64,000 bases of DNA, from contig OW240915.1 in NCBI GenBank assembly GCA_933207985.1, positions 266,061,360 to 266,125,359 on the forward strand. Reading direction: 5' to 3'. The position numbers were made by a program, and so were the translations under genes. This document shows, piece by piece, positions 22,261 to 34,500 of this stretch. How positions within the stretch are numbered: the stretch's first letter is position 1; every line of letters begins with the position of its first letter. This stretch comes from Pelobates cultripes (taxonomy: Eukaryota; Chordata; Amphibia; Anura; Pelobatidae). A model generated the notes under the pieces. That model searched no databases and had not been told where the DNA came from. It worked only from the letters and a program-made list of their open reading frames with translations.

Positions 22261-23059
22261 AGATGGAACCACAATGTAGAAAAGGCTGTAAACACGACAT
22301 CAGGTTTGCAGTACAAAAGGGACAGATGAAGAATAGTCAGGACTGACAAAAGGTCAGAACAGGTGGCACAGGATCATAGTCAGGAGTCAGGCAAGGGTCA
22401 AAAACCAGGGATACAACAGGACAGCATAGGAGCACAGTAAAACTGAGCAATGAGTCTGAGTAGTGGAGTTAAATAGGGAAAAGGGGTATATCATCTTACT
22501 CCACCTTCGTTACCTGAATACGCTTCTTTGACAGTTCTGCCTTCTGCCCCTTTGAAGAAGGCATTGCTTCAGCATGCGTACGCCATAGGGCTCTCTTGCT
22601 CTACCTCTCTGGAGTGGAGAGCTGACTCCTGATCCGCGATGCAGTTCTTGGAATGTGACACCACTTCTCCTTGGAGGAATATGGCCAGTCAATGGTGGTG
22701 AGCTGGCTGACCACGTGGAGCAGGGGGGACGCGCTCTGATACGGCGCCTCCATGCAGACACAGAGACACGCGTGGTAAGGTGGCTGTGGGGCGGAGTCCT
22801 GACCTTTACTAGCTTACCTTGGAAAAAAGAAACGGACAGCACTCCATAGGAGCCACAGGGTGATTCGCTGAGCCTGGGCCAGCACATCTCGTAATGCATT
22901 GAAAAAGACGCTTCATGTAAGGCTTTACACCTTGATATATTTAATGCATGTGATGTTAATAATAACAAATATCTTATAGCATGTGTTAGCTGTTATTCAC
23001 ACATTTATGTGTGTACTCTTTGCTTAAGCAAACAATGCCTTAACTGTCTGTAACTACAC
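22261..23059. other. Unassigned; GC-rich stretch 22,505-22,900
   Basis: The GC content and CpG-bearing words here (ACACGCGTGG, GGACGCGCTCTGATACGGCG) stand out from the AT-rich background and suggest an inserted element, possibly part of an LTR element. I find no terminal repeats or protein motif, so no class is given. Confidence 0.3.
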
Positions 23060-23200
23060 AACAGCAACAGCAAAAAAAAGAGAGACTTCAGGCACTCACT
23101 GGGCTCAATGTTAAGCAAATTTATTGGAACATCATGTACACAGCAACGTTTCAACCTACACAGAGGTCTTTGTCAAGCTAGCACCACCATACTGTGTGTA
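23060..23200 (-). repeat. Dispersed repeat with GAAACGTTG and AATAAA
   Basis: On the minus strand: AGGTTGAAACGTTGCTGTGT, then ATGTTCCAATAAATTTGC, then TTAACATTGAGCCCAGTGAG and TGCCTGAAGTCTCTC. The second half is nearly identical to the plus-strand copy at 24,869-24,925. It looks like a 3' end with a polyadenylation signal; the class is unknown. Confidence 0.6.
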
Positions 23201-23337
23201 ATAAAACAATTAGTACCAATAATCACTTACCCAATATTTACGAATGCACCAGATTACATAGGAGCAGGCAATACAGAATGGCACCAAAAAAATCTAAAGT
23301 CACAGCTACTAGTGGAACGCAAAGGCACGCAGTGCTC

Positions 23338-23723
23338 TGTCAGGATCCTATCCTGACAACCAAGATATTGTTTTATTTTATTACTGCAATACCTGTTTCT
23401 CACCTCTAGTGGCCTCTCTAGCCACTAGTCAATTCTCAGTCGCTCTCACCGGCCTCATATGATCTTCCAAGTCTGCTATACAAGGCCATACCCAACTAAA
23501 ACAGGTTGCCTTTATAATTAGAGAAGCTCTTTCTGATACTTGTTTATGGTCTGATACAGACACGACATCTGTTCCTGGCTCAAACTGATTCCTGATATCC
23601 CGATCAACTCTGATTTCCTTTGATCCATCCTGATTCTTCCAAACATCCTGCTTTAATTCAAACTGGACTTTGTTTTCTATAATTCCTTATTTGATCTAAC
23701 CTGCCTGGACTACACTTCTGACA
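23338..23723 (+). other. Possible LTR relic (TGTCAGG...CTGACA)
   Basis: Begins TGTCAGGATCC and could end TTCTGACA, the termini style of the solo LTR at 25,321. The would-be 5-bp flanks do not match (TGCTC against CTATA), so this stays a candidate only. Confidence 0.25.
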
Positions 23724-24132
23724 CTATAAAATACATTTTCTCTTCTGTATTCCTTTTATTTTAGCTGATGCCTTGTGACATGTGCTTTATTTTGATATAT
23801 ATATTTTTTGATAATTGGATAATTTTAAAGTATTTGCTCATCTCTTTTATTTCAATTATATTTGGAGAGAGGAATTCAGGCAATATAGTTTAGTTTCCCT
23901 TGTGACGCATCTTCTGGATGCCATTTTACTTATATTTTTGCTCTCTGGTTTCCTTAGAAATTCTTTTTCTTTTTTCATCTTCCTGATGTTACTAAGCTGT
24001 GGCGCATGCAATCACTGAGATATGTATGCTTTTTTTTTTCTGCTCAACGTCATTTTGTTGTGACTCATGCTTCTGTCCCTGTGTGCCTATGTTGCATCAC
24101 ATTGTCATGTGGTCTCACGCTTGTGTGTTATC

Positions 24133-24503
24133 ATGTATAGCTTGGTGGAAAGACGAGACAGGGGGGATATGATAGAAACATTTAAATACATAAAGGGAAT
24201 CAACACAGTAAAGGAGGAGACTATATTTAAAAGAAGAAAAACTACCACAACAAGAGGAAATAGTCTTAAATTAGAGGGCAACGGTTTAAAAATATCAGGA
24301 AGTATTACTTTACTGAGAGGGTAGTGGATGCATGGAATAGGCTTACAGCTGAAGTGGTAGAGGTTAACACAGTGAAAGAGTTTAAGCATGCGTGGGATAA
24401 GCATAAGGCTATCCTAACTATAAGATAAAGCCAGGAACTAATGAAAGTAGACTAGATGAGCCAAATGGTTTTTATCTGCCGTCATAGTCTATGTTTCTAT
24501 GTT
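24133..24503 (+). mobile_element. 5'-truncated CR1 3' end
   Basis: Covers the C-terminus of ORF2 and the 3' tail. The frame SLVERRDRGDMIETFKYIKG can be read, then a shift, then the GCATGGAATAGGCTTACAGC stretch, a stop and the tail TAGACTAGATGAGCCAAATG to CTATGTTTCTATG. It retains the A of GAGACAGGGGGGAT that the longer copy at 37,640 has lost. Confidence 0.85.
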
Positions 24504-24723
24504 ATATGGTGGTCACGGTGTTCCACTTGAGGTGGGCGCTGTTTGTCTTTGCTTTCCACTTGCAGTTGTGATGTTTGCTCAGGTTTTCCATTCTTTTATG
24601 CGATATGGCACAATTGGGATTATTATGTAAGTGATCTTTTATTGCACACAGTATATAAAGGTATTTTGTACTATGTGGTATTAGTGTGACAAATACTTCT
24701 GTGAAGGTCAAAATGGATGATGT

Positions 24724-24857
24724 TCAACCTACAAAAAGTAGATTCCCAGGTGTTGTAGAATTACAACTCCCAACTGGCATGCCTCTAGAATGACAAAGCC
24801 TCATGGGAGTTGTAGTTCTACAACATCTGTGGATCTACCTGTTGATCAGCCCTGACC
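24724..24857. repeat. Palindromic MITE (GATCAACAGGTAG / TTGTAGAATTACAACTCCC)
   Basis: The left arm has CCCAGGTGTTGTAGAATTAC and the right arm the complement with ATCCACAGATGTTGTAGAAC; outer words GTTCAACCTAC and CTGATCAACAGG also pair. Length about 134 bp. It is similar in style to, but distinct from, the GCAACC family. Confidence 0.6.
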
Positions 24858-24868
24858 TACATGATATA

Positions 24869-24925
24869 TGATGTTCTAATAAATCTACTTAACATTGAGC
24901 CCAGTCAATGCCTGAAGCCTCTATT
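24869..24925 (+). repeat. Second copy of the AATAAA / CCTGAAG repeat
   Basis: GATGTTCTAATAAATCTACT, then TAACATTGAGCCCAGTCAAT and GCCTGAAGCCTCT. Same order and spacing as the minus-strand copy at 23,060-23,200. Confidence 0.65.
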
Positions 24926-25315
24926 TGGATGTACTAGCTTACTTTGGTCATGAGATACAATTTAACCTCATGTAACAGGACTATCCTAATCGTATTTATT
25001 TCATTTTAAAATGTATACATAGTTTTAGAATTTATTTTACACTAGTTTTTGGACCCAGTACAAAAAGAAGAGGGGAAAGAATGAGCTTTCTAAAATGTTA
25101 TAGGTCACTAAATTCTATTGCAACAAATATAAGATAAATGTGATTTAAAAATAAAAACATCTAAATATAATTTAAAAAATTCACAGCAAACAATACAAAA
25201 CCTACATAGTTTGTGATAAAAGAGTGAGAAAAATCGCTTGAAGTCATTGAACATAATCTATAAAAGTAAACAATAAACAGTTAATTAAAAAATTTGTTTC
25301 CTGGCTAATCATGAT
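24926..25315. other. No gene recognised
   Basis: AT-rich single-copy DNA. Confidence 0.5.
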
Positions 25316-25320
25316 AGCAC

Positions 25321-25788
25321 TGTCACGTATTCATCCGCTCATAAAAATGTTATTGATGGTATTTACCTGACCTGACAGAAAAAGTTGTGCCGCTCGACAA
25401 TCATTCACCCAAATGTCTGGTACACGCCCATTCTGGAGTCAAAGGCCGGTTACAGTCAATCAGATCCACAAGAGGGTTATTTAAAACTATTTCTCTATTC
25501 TCTCATTGCCCTGTCATGGTTTCACGCCTATGGTTATCCGAGAGTGCGTTCCTGACCTTTATATTCTGATATTTAACTTTGGCTTTGTTTTGACTGCCCT
25601 GATATCTGGTATCCTTGACGTTTGGCTTTCCCTCATTGTTGTGTCTGACTCTGTGTCCCTGACCTCGGCTAGTATTTTGACTATTCTTGGAGACGTTAAG
25701 TCCGGCCATTCTAAGGTCCTGTTATACGTTATCCTTAGTCCTAGGTGTGACACAGTATTGTGTGCTGGATCAACTTGTAATCCTGACA
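25321..25788 (+). mobile_element. Solo LTR with 5-bp target duplication AGCAC
   Basis: Starts TGTCACG at 25,321, ends TCCTGACA at 25,788, and is flanked on both sides by AGCAC (25,316-25,320 and 25,789-25,793). TG...CA ends and a 5-bp duplication are the hallmarks of LTR retrotransposons; Ty3/Gypsy is likely but not provable from an LTR alone. A solo LTR forms when recombination between two LTRs removes the internal genes. The open frame 25,506-25,847 crosses the LTR end and is not a gene. Confidence 0.85.
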
Positions 25789-26589
25789 AGCACCACTTAT
25801 GGGTATCTCAATCCCCAACTGAAACAGGACTTGAAACAATTAAGTAACTAACGAGACTGTAGGCATAAAAGATTGGTCCTCTTTCGATACCATAGTCTTT
25901 ATTTCATTCTTTAGTTGGACAGACAGGAATTTGCTAGAAAGTTGTTGTTTTTTGGCCAGCTTCCCATGTGTGCCTTGGATTTACCAGATGAAGTTCAGCC
26001 TGTCTTTGTCTAAAGAACTCCGTAAACAATCTGTAGCAGCAGGACTAACTGAGTTAGGTTCACTTTATACACTGAACTGCACCGTGGGATTAACTAAATT
26101 CTTCTTGAATCTCACCAGTAATAGGGAGCTATAAAAGAAAGGATTTGGTTCCATGCCTCCCATTTATTCTAAAAGTTGGACTTTTGACTAACAAATTCCT
26201 GTCCGGTTAACCTATGGGTGCTATGCATGTTTTAAGCAGAGTATTTGGAGAAATCTTCTACATATACCTGGGTTTACTGGAGCTGCTATTCAGTGGGTAT
26301 ATCGGGGAGGAGCAGGTTATATTCGGTTTTGTCTTTAAATTTACCAAAGTTTGTGGTAAATGAAACCTTACCCTATTTGTGGTAAATGGTTCTGAAGACC
26401 ATTTTAATTTCTACAAGGTATGTCAGAGGAAGAAGAGGTAGACCTATAGAGTCTATAGTTCCAGAACTCTCAAATCTAGATTATTGGATACATTTTAATT
26501 TGTGAAACTCCAGAAGAAAAATTGAATACTCAGAAACTATATATTGAACCCAGAAGTCTCTTTTCCTTAAGGCCAGTAAGGCCTTGTCT

Positions 26590-26860
26590 CAAACATGGAC
26601 TTTTGATCAGGGTATGTTACCTTCACTGCCTATGATTTTCCATGTTTTGAAGAAAATACGGAAGGAAGGATAGAAAATTATAGCAATCATTCCAGTATGG
26701 CCAAGAAGACACTTGTTTCCACTGCTGAGCAGATAGAGTCTAGAACCTCCTTGGGTGTTACCACTGAGAGAGGATTTACGGCTACTAGGACCAGCCGTAC
26801 ACCCCAATCCCAACTAGTGGAGCTTAGTGGCATGACTTTTGAAAAGGAAAGTGTCCTAAA
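26590..26860 (+). pseudogene. DIRS RT/RNase H C-terminal relic
   Basis: Translating the plus strand from about 26,610 gives LPSLPMIFHVLKKIRKEG, a stop, then IIAIIPVWPRRHLFPLLSR, a stop, and LEPPWVLPLREDLRLLGPAV with HPNPN. The order of hydrophobic-P-x-WPRR-x-W/F and LPLR.DL..GP..HP.P is what I know from DIRS polyproteins just before the recombinase. At least three in-frame stops are present. Confidence 0.55.
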
Positions 26861-27104
26861 CCAGGGATTATGAGAAGCAGTAGTAGATACTCTGCTACAA
26901 TCTAGGAATAAATCACATCTGCTTGCTATCACCGCATTTGTGAAGTCTTCAGAACTTGGGCCATTGATAAGTGTATTTATTTATTTTTTATTTCCAACAT
27001 CGTTAAGTATTTAAGTTTCTTCAATCTAGTCTGAAGAAGGGCTTGAGGCTTAGTATTTTAAAAGTTCAATCATCAGCTCTGTAATACCTCATTGACCTGT
27101 TATC

Positions 27105-27535
27105 TTGAGATTCTTTAAAGCTGCTATGCACATTACACCTCCTATGAGAAACTCAACTCCCTCTTGGGATTTACCTTTAGTTCTAGAAGCCTTATCAGAA
27201 CCTCCCTTTGCTTCATTGAAAGCGCTTTACCAAGTTTTATTGACATATAAAACTCTATTCCTAGTGGATGATACAACTTTAAAAAGTCTCTTGTGAGGAT
27301 TGCCATAAACAAATATTTCATGCTAAATCCTTCTTACCTAAAGTGGTGTCTAATTTCCACCTTTTTCAGTGAGTTGTTCTACCCTAATTTACCCAGAACC
27401 TTCCTAAAAGGCAGGTTTCATCAGATGACATCTGCTGGGTAGCCACTTGGTCTTCTCCTAGGACATTTATTAAGCATGCATTACAGGCTGGATCTGGCCT
27501 TTTCTATCCCTTCATTTGGCAGAGGTGGTTTGTCT
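27105..27535 (+). pseudogene. DIRS tyrosine-recombinase relic
   Basis: An open stretch to 27,296 reads PPMRNSTPSWDLPLVLEALS and then PPFASLKALYQVLLTYKTLF, matching the N-terminal core of DIRS recombinases (W-D-hPhVL-x-x-h). Past a stop at 27,297 the homology goes on in the same general region to DICWVATWSSPRTFIKHAL near 27,424-27,480, the C-terminal block. At the place where I expect HY the reading is H-A, so the nucleophile may be lost. The middle part is deleted or scrambled. Confidence 0.55.
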
Positions 27536-27870
27536 TCTGTTAGTTCTCAATTATAAATTTGAGTGTTGGCGTATATATTATTTTTTTGTTGTCCCCACCC
27601 ATTGTTTTTGCTTGGGTATTACCTATAAGTGATACTGTCATGATTAGCTAGTATTTTTTTTTAACCATACTTAACGTAATATTATTATCCTAGTTGTTAA
27701 TCATGGCATCATCAAGTACCCTTCCTTATCATTGTTCTTCAGATTTAAATAGTGTGATATGGAAGGAGGACTTTTTTTTTATATCTAAATTCTCGTTGAT
27801 TGTTTAATTGTTTTGTGTCCTGTCGTGGTAGATGATGGCGCTACCTATAAGGGATGCTGCCATGAATACA

Positions 27871-29192
27871 ATTCTGAAGTTTTATTAAAAGAAAAGTTAT
27901 TATGAAAATTACAAAATAAATAGAGCTATGATACACTATTCAAGACTGTTAATAGAAAGAAAATGGCCAGGAAAAGAATGACGTCAATTATAACAATTTT
28001 CGTTATTTAAACACCAGATTTGGCCAATAACATCCCTTGTATTAAAATATTCATGGTTTGCCTAAAACTAATTTGATAAAACTATGAATTATTATGTCTG
28101 TTTTAAATATTTTTTATAGTGTAAAGAATAGGTACTGTATATGTTAAATAGAATTTAGAACTAATTCGTACAGCATATGTTTATGAAATTTATGACTGAG
28201 CTGTGACAGTTTTCTAATGGATGGCAATCCATTTTACTGTTGATGTTGCCAAAGTAGGGAATATTATCATCCTAAAACGTAGACTAACTCATGATTTACT
28301 TATTAATCTATCAATGTGTTGAGCTCAATAGCTGTATATTGAAAGATTAACAAGGAAAAAAATGGCGCCTTCACAAAGTTTTCATTTTCATCAAAGGTTG
28401 AAATTTAAAGACAGCCAACTGTATTGCTAATAGTATATTACCAGTAGGTGGTAAGTGTGTAATTACCCTTTCTGACATTACAGTGTTTTTCTTTGTTGCT
28501 TTAGTGTTTCAGGACTTTGGAGGATTGTGCATATGTGAATTTATTTGTTATGGTGTAGATGTTGCTGTGTTTTATCTTAGTTACATTGCTTATTTGGCCT
28601 TCAATTAGATTAGCGTGAAATCAGTGCTTGTAAATGTCTTCAACTCAATCTGTGACTGCCATAATTTGAGTCCAAATTATGGACTTGGATCCCATGCAGC
28701 TATTTAAGGAACATTACCCAGGAGGCTTAGGAGATGTTGCCTTTTCAGCTGTTTATGAGTAATTCTTTTGTGGTGAGGTTGGGGCTATCGATGTACCATT
28801 TGACAAGAACCAAGTTGTGGTCAGGAGCCAAGTATTGGCACAGTTTATTATAAATATATTTTCTAAAATAGTACTTAGTTAAACCGGTTTTAAAGAGCAA
28901 TAAAAATGAACAGTTGATTTTTACTTTTTTTTTTCTCATTACACTTCTCTCCTAGCTTACATATAGTCATTTATGCAAAGAGAAATTTCCCACTGCACAC
29001 CAATAAGAATTTACATAGGTAAATATCCAATTTCATAGCTAAAGATCATTGTATTAAAAAGTAGATTGTTGAACACTGGGGGATGGTTACTCCTATATTG
29101 TAACATTCTGATTGTGCTTATCTGCATTTTAGTTGTGTGCTCCTAAACCTATTAACTTATGCAAACATGACATACTATTTGCATTTCCAGTC
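27871..29192. other. No gene recognised; AT-rich, possibly conserved non-coding DNA
   Basis: No repeat or protein motif that I can name. Long repeat-free tracts such as 28,190-28,640 could hold conserved non-coding elements, but conservation cannot be seen from one genome. Confidence 0.35.
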
Positions 29193-29687
29193 TTAAAGGG
29201 GATACTCCAGGCACCCAGACCAGTTCTGCCCATTGGAGTGGTCTGGGTTCCAACTTTCATAAACTGCAATATTTACCTTGCAGGGTTAACTCCTCCTCTA
29301 GTGGCTGTCTACTAGACAGGCACTAGAGGGACTTCCGTGTTCATAGAACATGAAAAGTGCTTTAAGCGACGCTGGACGTCCTCACGCTGTGATGTGAGGA
29401 CCTCCAGCATCGCCGAAATCCCCATAGGAAAGCATTGTAGTATAATAATAATAATGAGCGTGTGCGACAATTGCTGCGCATTTGGTCTCCCCCGCCGGCT
29501 GACGGCAGTGGAGGAGATTAGGCGGAGCCTGACCCAGCACTGAAGGACATCAGAGATGGACTCCGGTAAGTCACTCGCACATAACCCCCCATCAACTTGG
29601 GATGGGGGGTTGGAGGGAGAGGGGCACTGCGGGAACCTGCAGTACCAGGAAAACAAATGTTTTCCTGGCACTGGAGAATCCCTTTAA
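29193..29687 (+). repeat. Complete TTAA-type MITE, 495 bp
   Basis: TTAAAGGGGATACTCCAG at the left end and the complement of TTAAAGGGATTCTCCAG at the right. The interior has paired GGTCTGG words, CTAGTGGCTGTCTACTAGAC, and a CCATAGGAAAGCATTG word shared with the nested element near 42,605. T2-type MITEs use TTAA as target, so TTAA is counted at both ends. Confidence 0.85.
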
Positions 29688-30163
29688 ACAGACACTGAGC
29701 AGTGCACCAAAGCAACTTTATGTTAAACAGTGCTCATGGATTAATCATGTTACCCTCCCATTTAGGAGTTAAACTGTTTCTGTTTGTTTATGCTGCCCTA
29801 GCCAAACCTTCCTTGATGCACAAAATAGTAGGATTAATTTTCAATCAGATCTTATAGTACAGGGTCTTTAATTTAGAAGCTACCTCTTGCTCTGTTAACT
29901 GAACTTTATTCACACACAAGGCTATTGCAGGCTCTATCAGTCTATTAGCAGAGCAGGAGAGATTCTAAATTAAACACACTGGGCAAAAAATTAAGCTACA
30001 TTCTTTCAGGAAGTATGTAGGGAGGCTACATAAGTCACAGGAATTGGGGTTGTAGCTAGGGCTGCATAAACAAAGTAATTTAGCGCCTAAATAGCATATA
30101 TATATATACACAAAAACCCCTTTTATAGAGCTAAAGTTGTTTTGGTGCTTAGTGTCCCTTTAA
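29684..30163 (+). repeat. Adjacent TTAA-type MITE, 480 bp, sharing one TTAA
   Basis: The right end is the complement of TTAAAGGGACACTAAGCACC. The left end, TTAAACAGACACTGAGCAG, is a slightly decayed form that shares its TTAA (29,684-29,687) with the preceding element. Inner arms match over GCACCAAAGCAACTTTA / GCACCAAAACAACTTTAG and TTTGTTTATGCTGCCCTAGC / TTTGTTTATGCAGCCCTAGC. Confidence 0.85.
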
Positions 30164-31449
30164 TTCAAGAAAATGCTTGCAAAATGTATTGTTCTACATC
30201 ATTATGCCTCAGCTAGTTTATAATTTCGTATTGGGCTATTTATTCACAATTTTATTCATTACTTTCCCCCCTGCCCCCTCCAAACCATCAGTAGTTATGA
30301 ATACATTATAAATTGACTGTAAAAATATAAGTAAAAATATCAAGACGTTCTTAGAAAATAATCCATTATAGTGAATAGCTATGCGATTGCTAAGTGGTCT
30401 CATATCATATTCTGATATCATATTATGCTTCCTTTATCTGACAAGGGCCTTTGTGACTAATTATAACACAATTAAAATGAAATGGGTAAAAGTGCCGAAT
30501 TGTCTGTGCATCAGCACATTGCACAGTAGCTTGGATGAGAAGATCATTTCATAATAATGTGCTAACGTTACAATGTTATTTTACACAAGATGACTGAAAT
30601 ATGGGCAATGGCTGTGGATCTCGTTTCTTGGCTGTTTTTCAGAACTTCATGTATATTTAACATAGCAGCAGAAATGCCAGAGTCTGTTACTAAATAGCCA
30701 TAGCAGATTATTGCACAGCAGGCACAGAGATTTTTAATTGCAACTCAAAATTGCTTAAATTGCATATTGTTATAGTCCAGAGGTCAAAAATCTAATTTTT
30801 GTTGTTAGAAGTAATGTAAATGAGTGTGAATTAGCTTGTGATGCAGAAGAAAATTAGCTGCTGCCTTTTTAAAGAAAAAAAAATATATTTTTTTTTTAAT
30901 CCAAAACAATATTCAATAATGCTTGAATAGTTTTAAATATTTATTTTAATATTGTTATTTTTATTGGTTTCAGGGTAAGAAAAACATACATTATGGCAGG
31001 AAAAAAGCCAACCAATATGTTTTTATTCACTAAGTTGTGCTATGAAATGGCCTGACAAGGGAATTACTAATTTTATTTGAAAGCAGCTGTTCTGGAAGCT
31101 TGCGCTTGTTCTAAAATGTACAATTCCTATTGAATAACATTGTATGGCATGATAATGGTGTTTATTTATTCACTGAATTGTAGAGAACTAAAACAAATTT
31201 CAAGATTTAGGTACAAAAAATGCAGATTTGGAGAATATATCCAACTTACCTGTAGTCTTAGTTGACTACTCTATCCTAATATGCTACATATTGCTCCTTG
31301 GGACCAAGAGACATGACACATCCTGGTCTCACATGCTGAAATCAATATTCATGATACAACATTTGTGAGATTGTTTCAGACAATTGTCAGGAAACATGGT
31401 TCGGATAAACAAAAATGGAACAACAATTTGAGTTTACATATAAATATTA
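30164..31449. other. No gene recognised; AT-rich repeat-free tract
   Basis: Homeodomain-like TAATTA words and a low repeat load between 30,430 and 30,850 make this a possible regulatory or conserved tract, but nothing in the sequence proves it. Confidence 0.3.
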
Positions 31450-31540
31450 TGTATCTATTTTGCAGTACACTGATAGGCATGTTTGTGCCATTTGGTTCAC
31501 AGATCAAGTGAGAAAGAGTGGGGGAAAAGGAGAAACATTT
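31450..31540 (+). repeat. Unclassified dispersed repeat (TTGCAGTACACTGAT...TTCACAGATCAAGTG)
   Basis: TTTTGCAGTACACTGATAGG, then GTGCCATTTGGTTCACAGAT, then CAAGTGAGAAAGAGTGGGGG. The same words in the same order occur on the minus strand at 46,592-46,652, and partly on the plus strand at 46,440-46,493 and 46,676-46,731. Confidence 0.6.
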
Positions 31541-34500
31541 TTGGGCGCCATGTCAGAATACCGTTTGTCCATTGCCCATTTTGTTTCTTGATTTGGATAT
31601 ATGGCAGTTCAGAGTTTGTGCTTTTGGACAAATCATTGATCACCCAAAATTCGCACTAATCACAATTTGTTTTAAACCATATGCACATGTCCACAAATCA
31701 GTAATCGGTTTGTGGGTCTTGTGGGCATAGCTCAATATTTGACAAGAAATAGAATGTTTAGTAAAGGAATTTAGTGGGCCCTCCATCAAATATTCAGTTT
31801 ACCCAATCTTGCCAGCTCTCCGCTGCTAGCACCAAGTGTACAGTAATACCTACACTTATAAATATGCATAGGATGAGGTAGAGGCACAAAATATGCCTGC
31901 ACAGTCTTGGTATAGAAAACAAAAGGATTAAACCTGAGCTGCAGAGGCTCCCACCGCAGTCCTAACGGTGTAGACCGCTAAAGCATTGAAAAAGGGTTTG
32001 TGCCCGAAACGCCTGTTTGAATTGTGTCCTCAAACTGTAGTAGCACCTGGGTGTGCACAAATGAACCCCCCCCCCTTTGCACTTAGATTATGCGCATGAA
32101 TGCATATATTTATATGGGAAGGAAGAATCCATAGCATGGGATAACAGACTCTTTATAAGCAAGAAAGAACATTCAACAATACTGCAATAGAGTTCAAACA
32201 TTAAATAAAACAATTCACTGGAAGGTGCTACAGGAGTAGGAATTGCTAGATAACGAGAAATCCTGGTCAGTTTCACCTTCCTAGCTTAATCATTCCCATG
32301 GGTTCTTGCAGCTTGAACACAAATATCATGCAATACTTGAAGGTATAGCAGGCATTGTTGGCTATGAGGGGGCAGGGGTGTGACAGAGTCCAGATAATAA
32401 AAAGGGGCAAGAACCAACTCAGAGTACAGGAATTCACAAACGGCTTATCAGGACAATATATACACTGTGAGAATGTATGAAATGGCACCTAGATAGCTGA
32501 GATCTTGTTTTAAATACACTTCTGTATCTGGAACTGACTCTAGAATATTCAAAATAGCTTGGGGCCTTTCGAAACCTTCTCAATCTCCTGGTGCCTCACA
32601 CTCTCCAGTGCAGACGTTCACAAAGGGCAATAAGTCCCTTTATGTTTCTATGCACTTGGCAACTGATTTATTAGGAAATAATACCTGGGTTCAATTCCTT
32701 CCAGAGCTGCAACAGCTAAGGTGCATCCTAGAAAAGTTCTTGGCCTTAAGGAATGATCCTTGACATTGCCTGAGAGAAGCAGTCTATTTCCCATGATGAC
32801 CAATGTATGGGATCTCACCCCGCAGATGCTTGCAATCACCTCCTGGGGATACCATGTATATCAATTATAGTCTGTTACACACCATGTGTTTTTCAATGAC
32901 TCAAGCCAGCCCTAGGAAGCATTGAATTGTGGACCAACATCCCAAACACAAGGCAGTTGCATTAATCTGTACACTGTTGGCCTGTCAACACATATAATGA
33001 ACAGAAGAATGGTGCTGTGAAGCTGCAACCCAATATCCCCTCAATGATAGTGGAACGAGGGGACAATTACCCCGCCAGCGTTCCTCTTCAGTATTCATCT
33101 GCTTGTCTATCTACATTCTCAGCACTGATAACCATTGAAATGTCATTATCAGTCAATTGCTCTTACACTCCCAAAGCTTTTTATAAAAAAGGAATTGCAT
33201 AGTAATATGATACTGTCTGTACAACCAAAATGAAACGAGCTATTTGCATGATATTCAATTAATGAGATTCCATCTTATATGAATTCCCTCAAGTATGTTT
33301 CAAATGGTTTCTGAGATTTTTTTTGCTGTGTTCTTTATAACTTAGAATATGCTCCTGTCAGGGACACAAATATTTTTGAACTATTTATTAATGAAGAAGA
33401 GCACTTATGTTAGAATTTTCATTCATATAAGCGGTATCTCAAGTATTTTTTATTATTTATTTATTTATTTATTTTACGTTCTTTACGAGTAGAGAATCTG
33501 TCCACCAGTCAGTGCAGGCCTCACGATAGAGAGTTTCCAAGATAAATGGCAAAAGCAAGTGTATTATTGGAACCAGTGCATGAATATTATTCATGATACA
33601 CAGGTATTTTTATACCTCTGATAGATGTTCCTATGTTATCAAGGTGTATGTATGTGGAGGACTATTGCCTGAATGTAATATTTATGGAGAAACTTTTAAA
33701 ATGATTAAATATCTTGATATTTTATTCGTATATTTATATATATTTTTTATTTATATTTTAAATTGTAATATTTTAAAAATTGTATCCAAAAATATTACAT
33801 CATTTGAAAAGCTTATCTAAATATATTTATGTTTGCTGAGAGAAAAAACTGTGTAAATATGATTTACAATATGCATCTTTAGTTGGTAGAATGCAAATAT
33901 TCTGTGTAAGGGAGTGTCTGACTTTTACACTTAAAAGAACTTACATGTAATTATGTAAACTTTCAAATACCATTTTGCAGATATAGCCTTATACTGTTTG
34001 CATTTATATTGTTTGCATTTTTAAAATGCAGAATGATGTCTAATAAATATATCCGAATTCATATATTATTTTACATAGTCTCTCCTCAGGTTTTCCATCC
34101 TAGAAATGTTCTACATTTGATTGATATGTGTAATAGCGGTGTAATAAGCCTGACGGGATCTTTAGATAGAAAACTATGTTATATATATGTGTTATATTAA
34201 GATGTGTACAGTGACATTTCATGGATAGCTTAGCTCTATATACTGTAAATATTGCATTTAGTAATACTTTCTTAAACTGATCCTGGGGAAAAATTATTAA
34301 GAATCTTTAAAAAAAATTATACAGCTTTCAACGGGAGGAATTTTCTGTAGTGGATCTTTAAGATTTAAGTGTTGTACCTTAATTAACTTTAATTAGCTTT
34401 AATTGTTTATGTTGCCTATTAAAACCAAAATAGCAGAGTGGTAACATAGCTGACTTTGATTTTTTTGTTTTTGTTTTTTTGTTCTCCAATTCCGCTGATT

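Larger units (their letters stand above)
25870..27870 (+). mobile_element. DIRS-type retroelement fossil
   Basis: Several frames carry pieces typical of DIRS elements in order: an early conserved stretch (FLASFPCVPWIYQMKFSLSL, near 25,940), an RT/RNase H tail around 26,600-26,850 (LPMIFHVLKKIRKEG, then VWPRRHLFPLLSR, VLPLREDLRLLGPAVHPNPN), and a tyrosine-recombinase region (27,105-27,530). The 3' part holds two similar words, CCTATAAGTGATACTGTCAT at 27,622 and CCTATAAGGGATGCTGCCAT at 27,843, possibly terminal repeats. Many stops and frameshifts show long decay. Identification is by pattern memory of the family without alignment. Confidence 0.6.

Noticed and set aside
22510..22968. 152-codon minus-strand frame
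   Set aside because: GC-rich stretch; no domain, and an overlapping plus-strand frame is also open.
23338..23723. Second solo LTR
   Set aside because: The termini look right but the flanking 5-bp words differ, so it is kept only as a low-confidence candidate.
32670..32700. GGTTCAATTCC, like a tRNA or SINE B box
   Set aside because: No A box at the right distance and no cloverleaf pairing.
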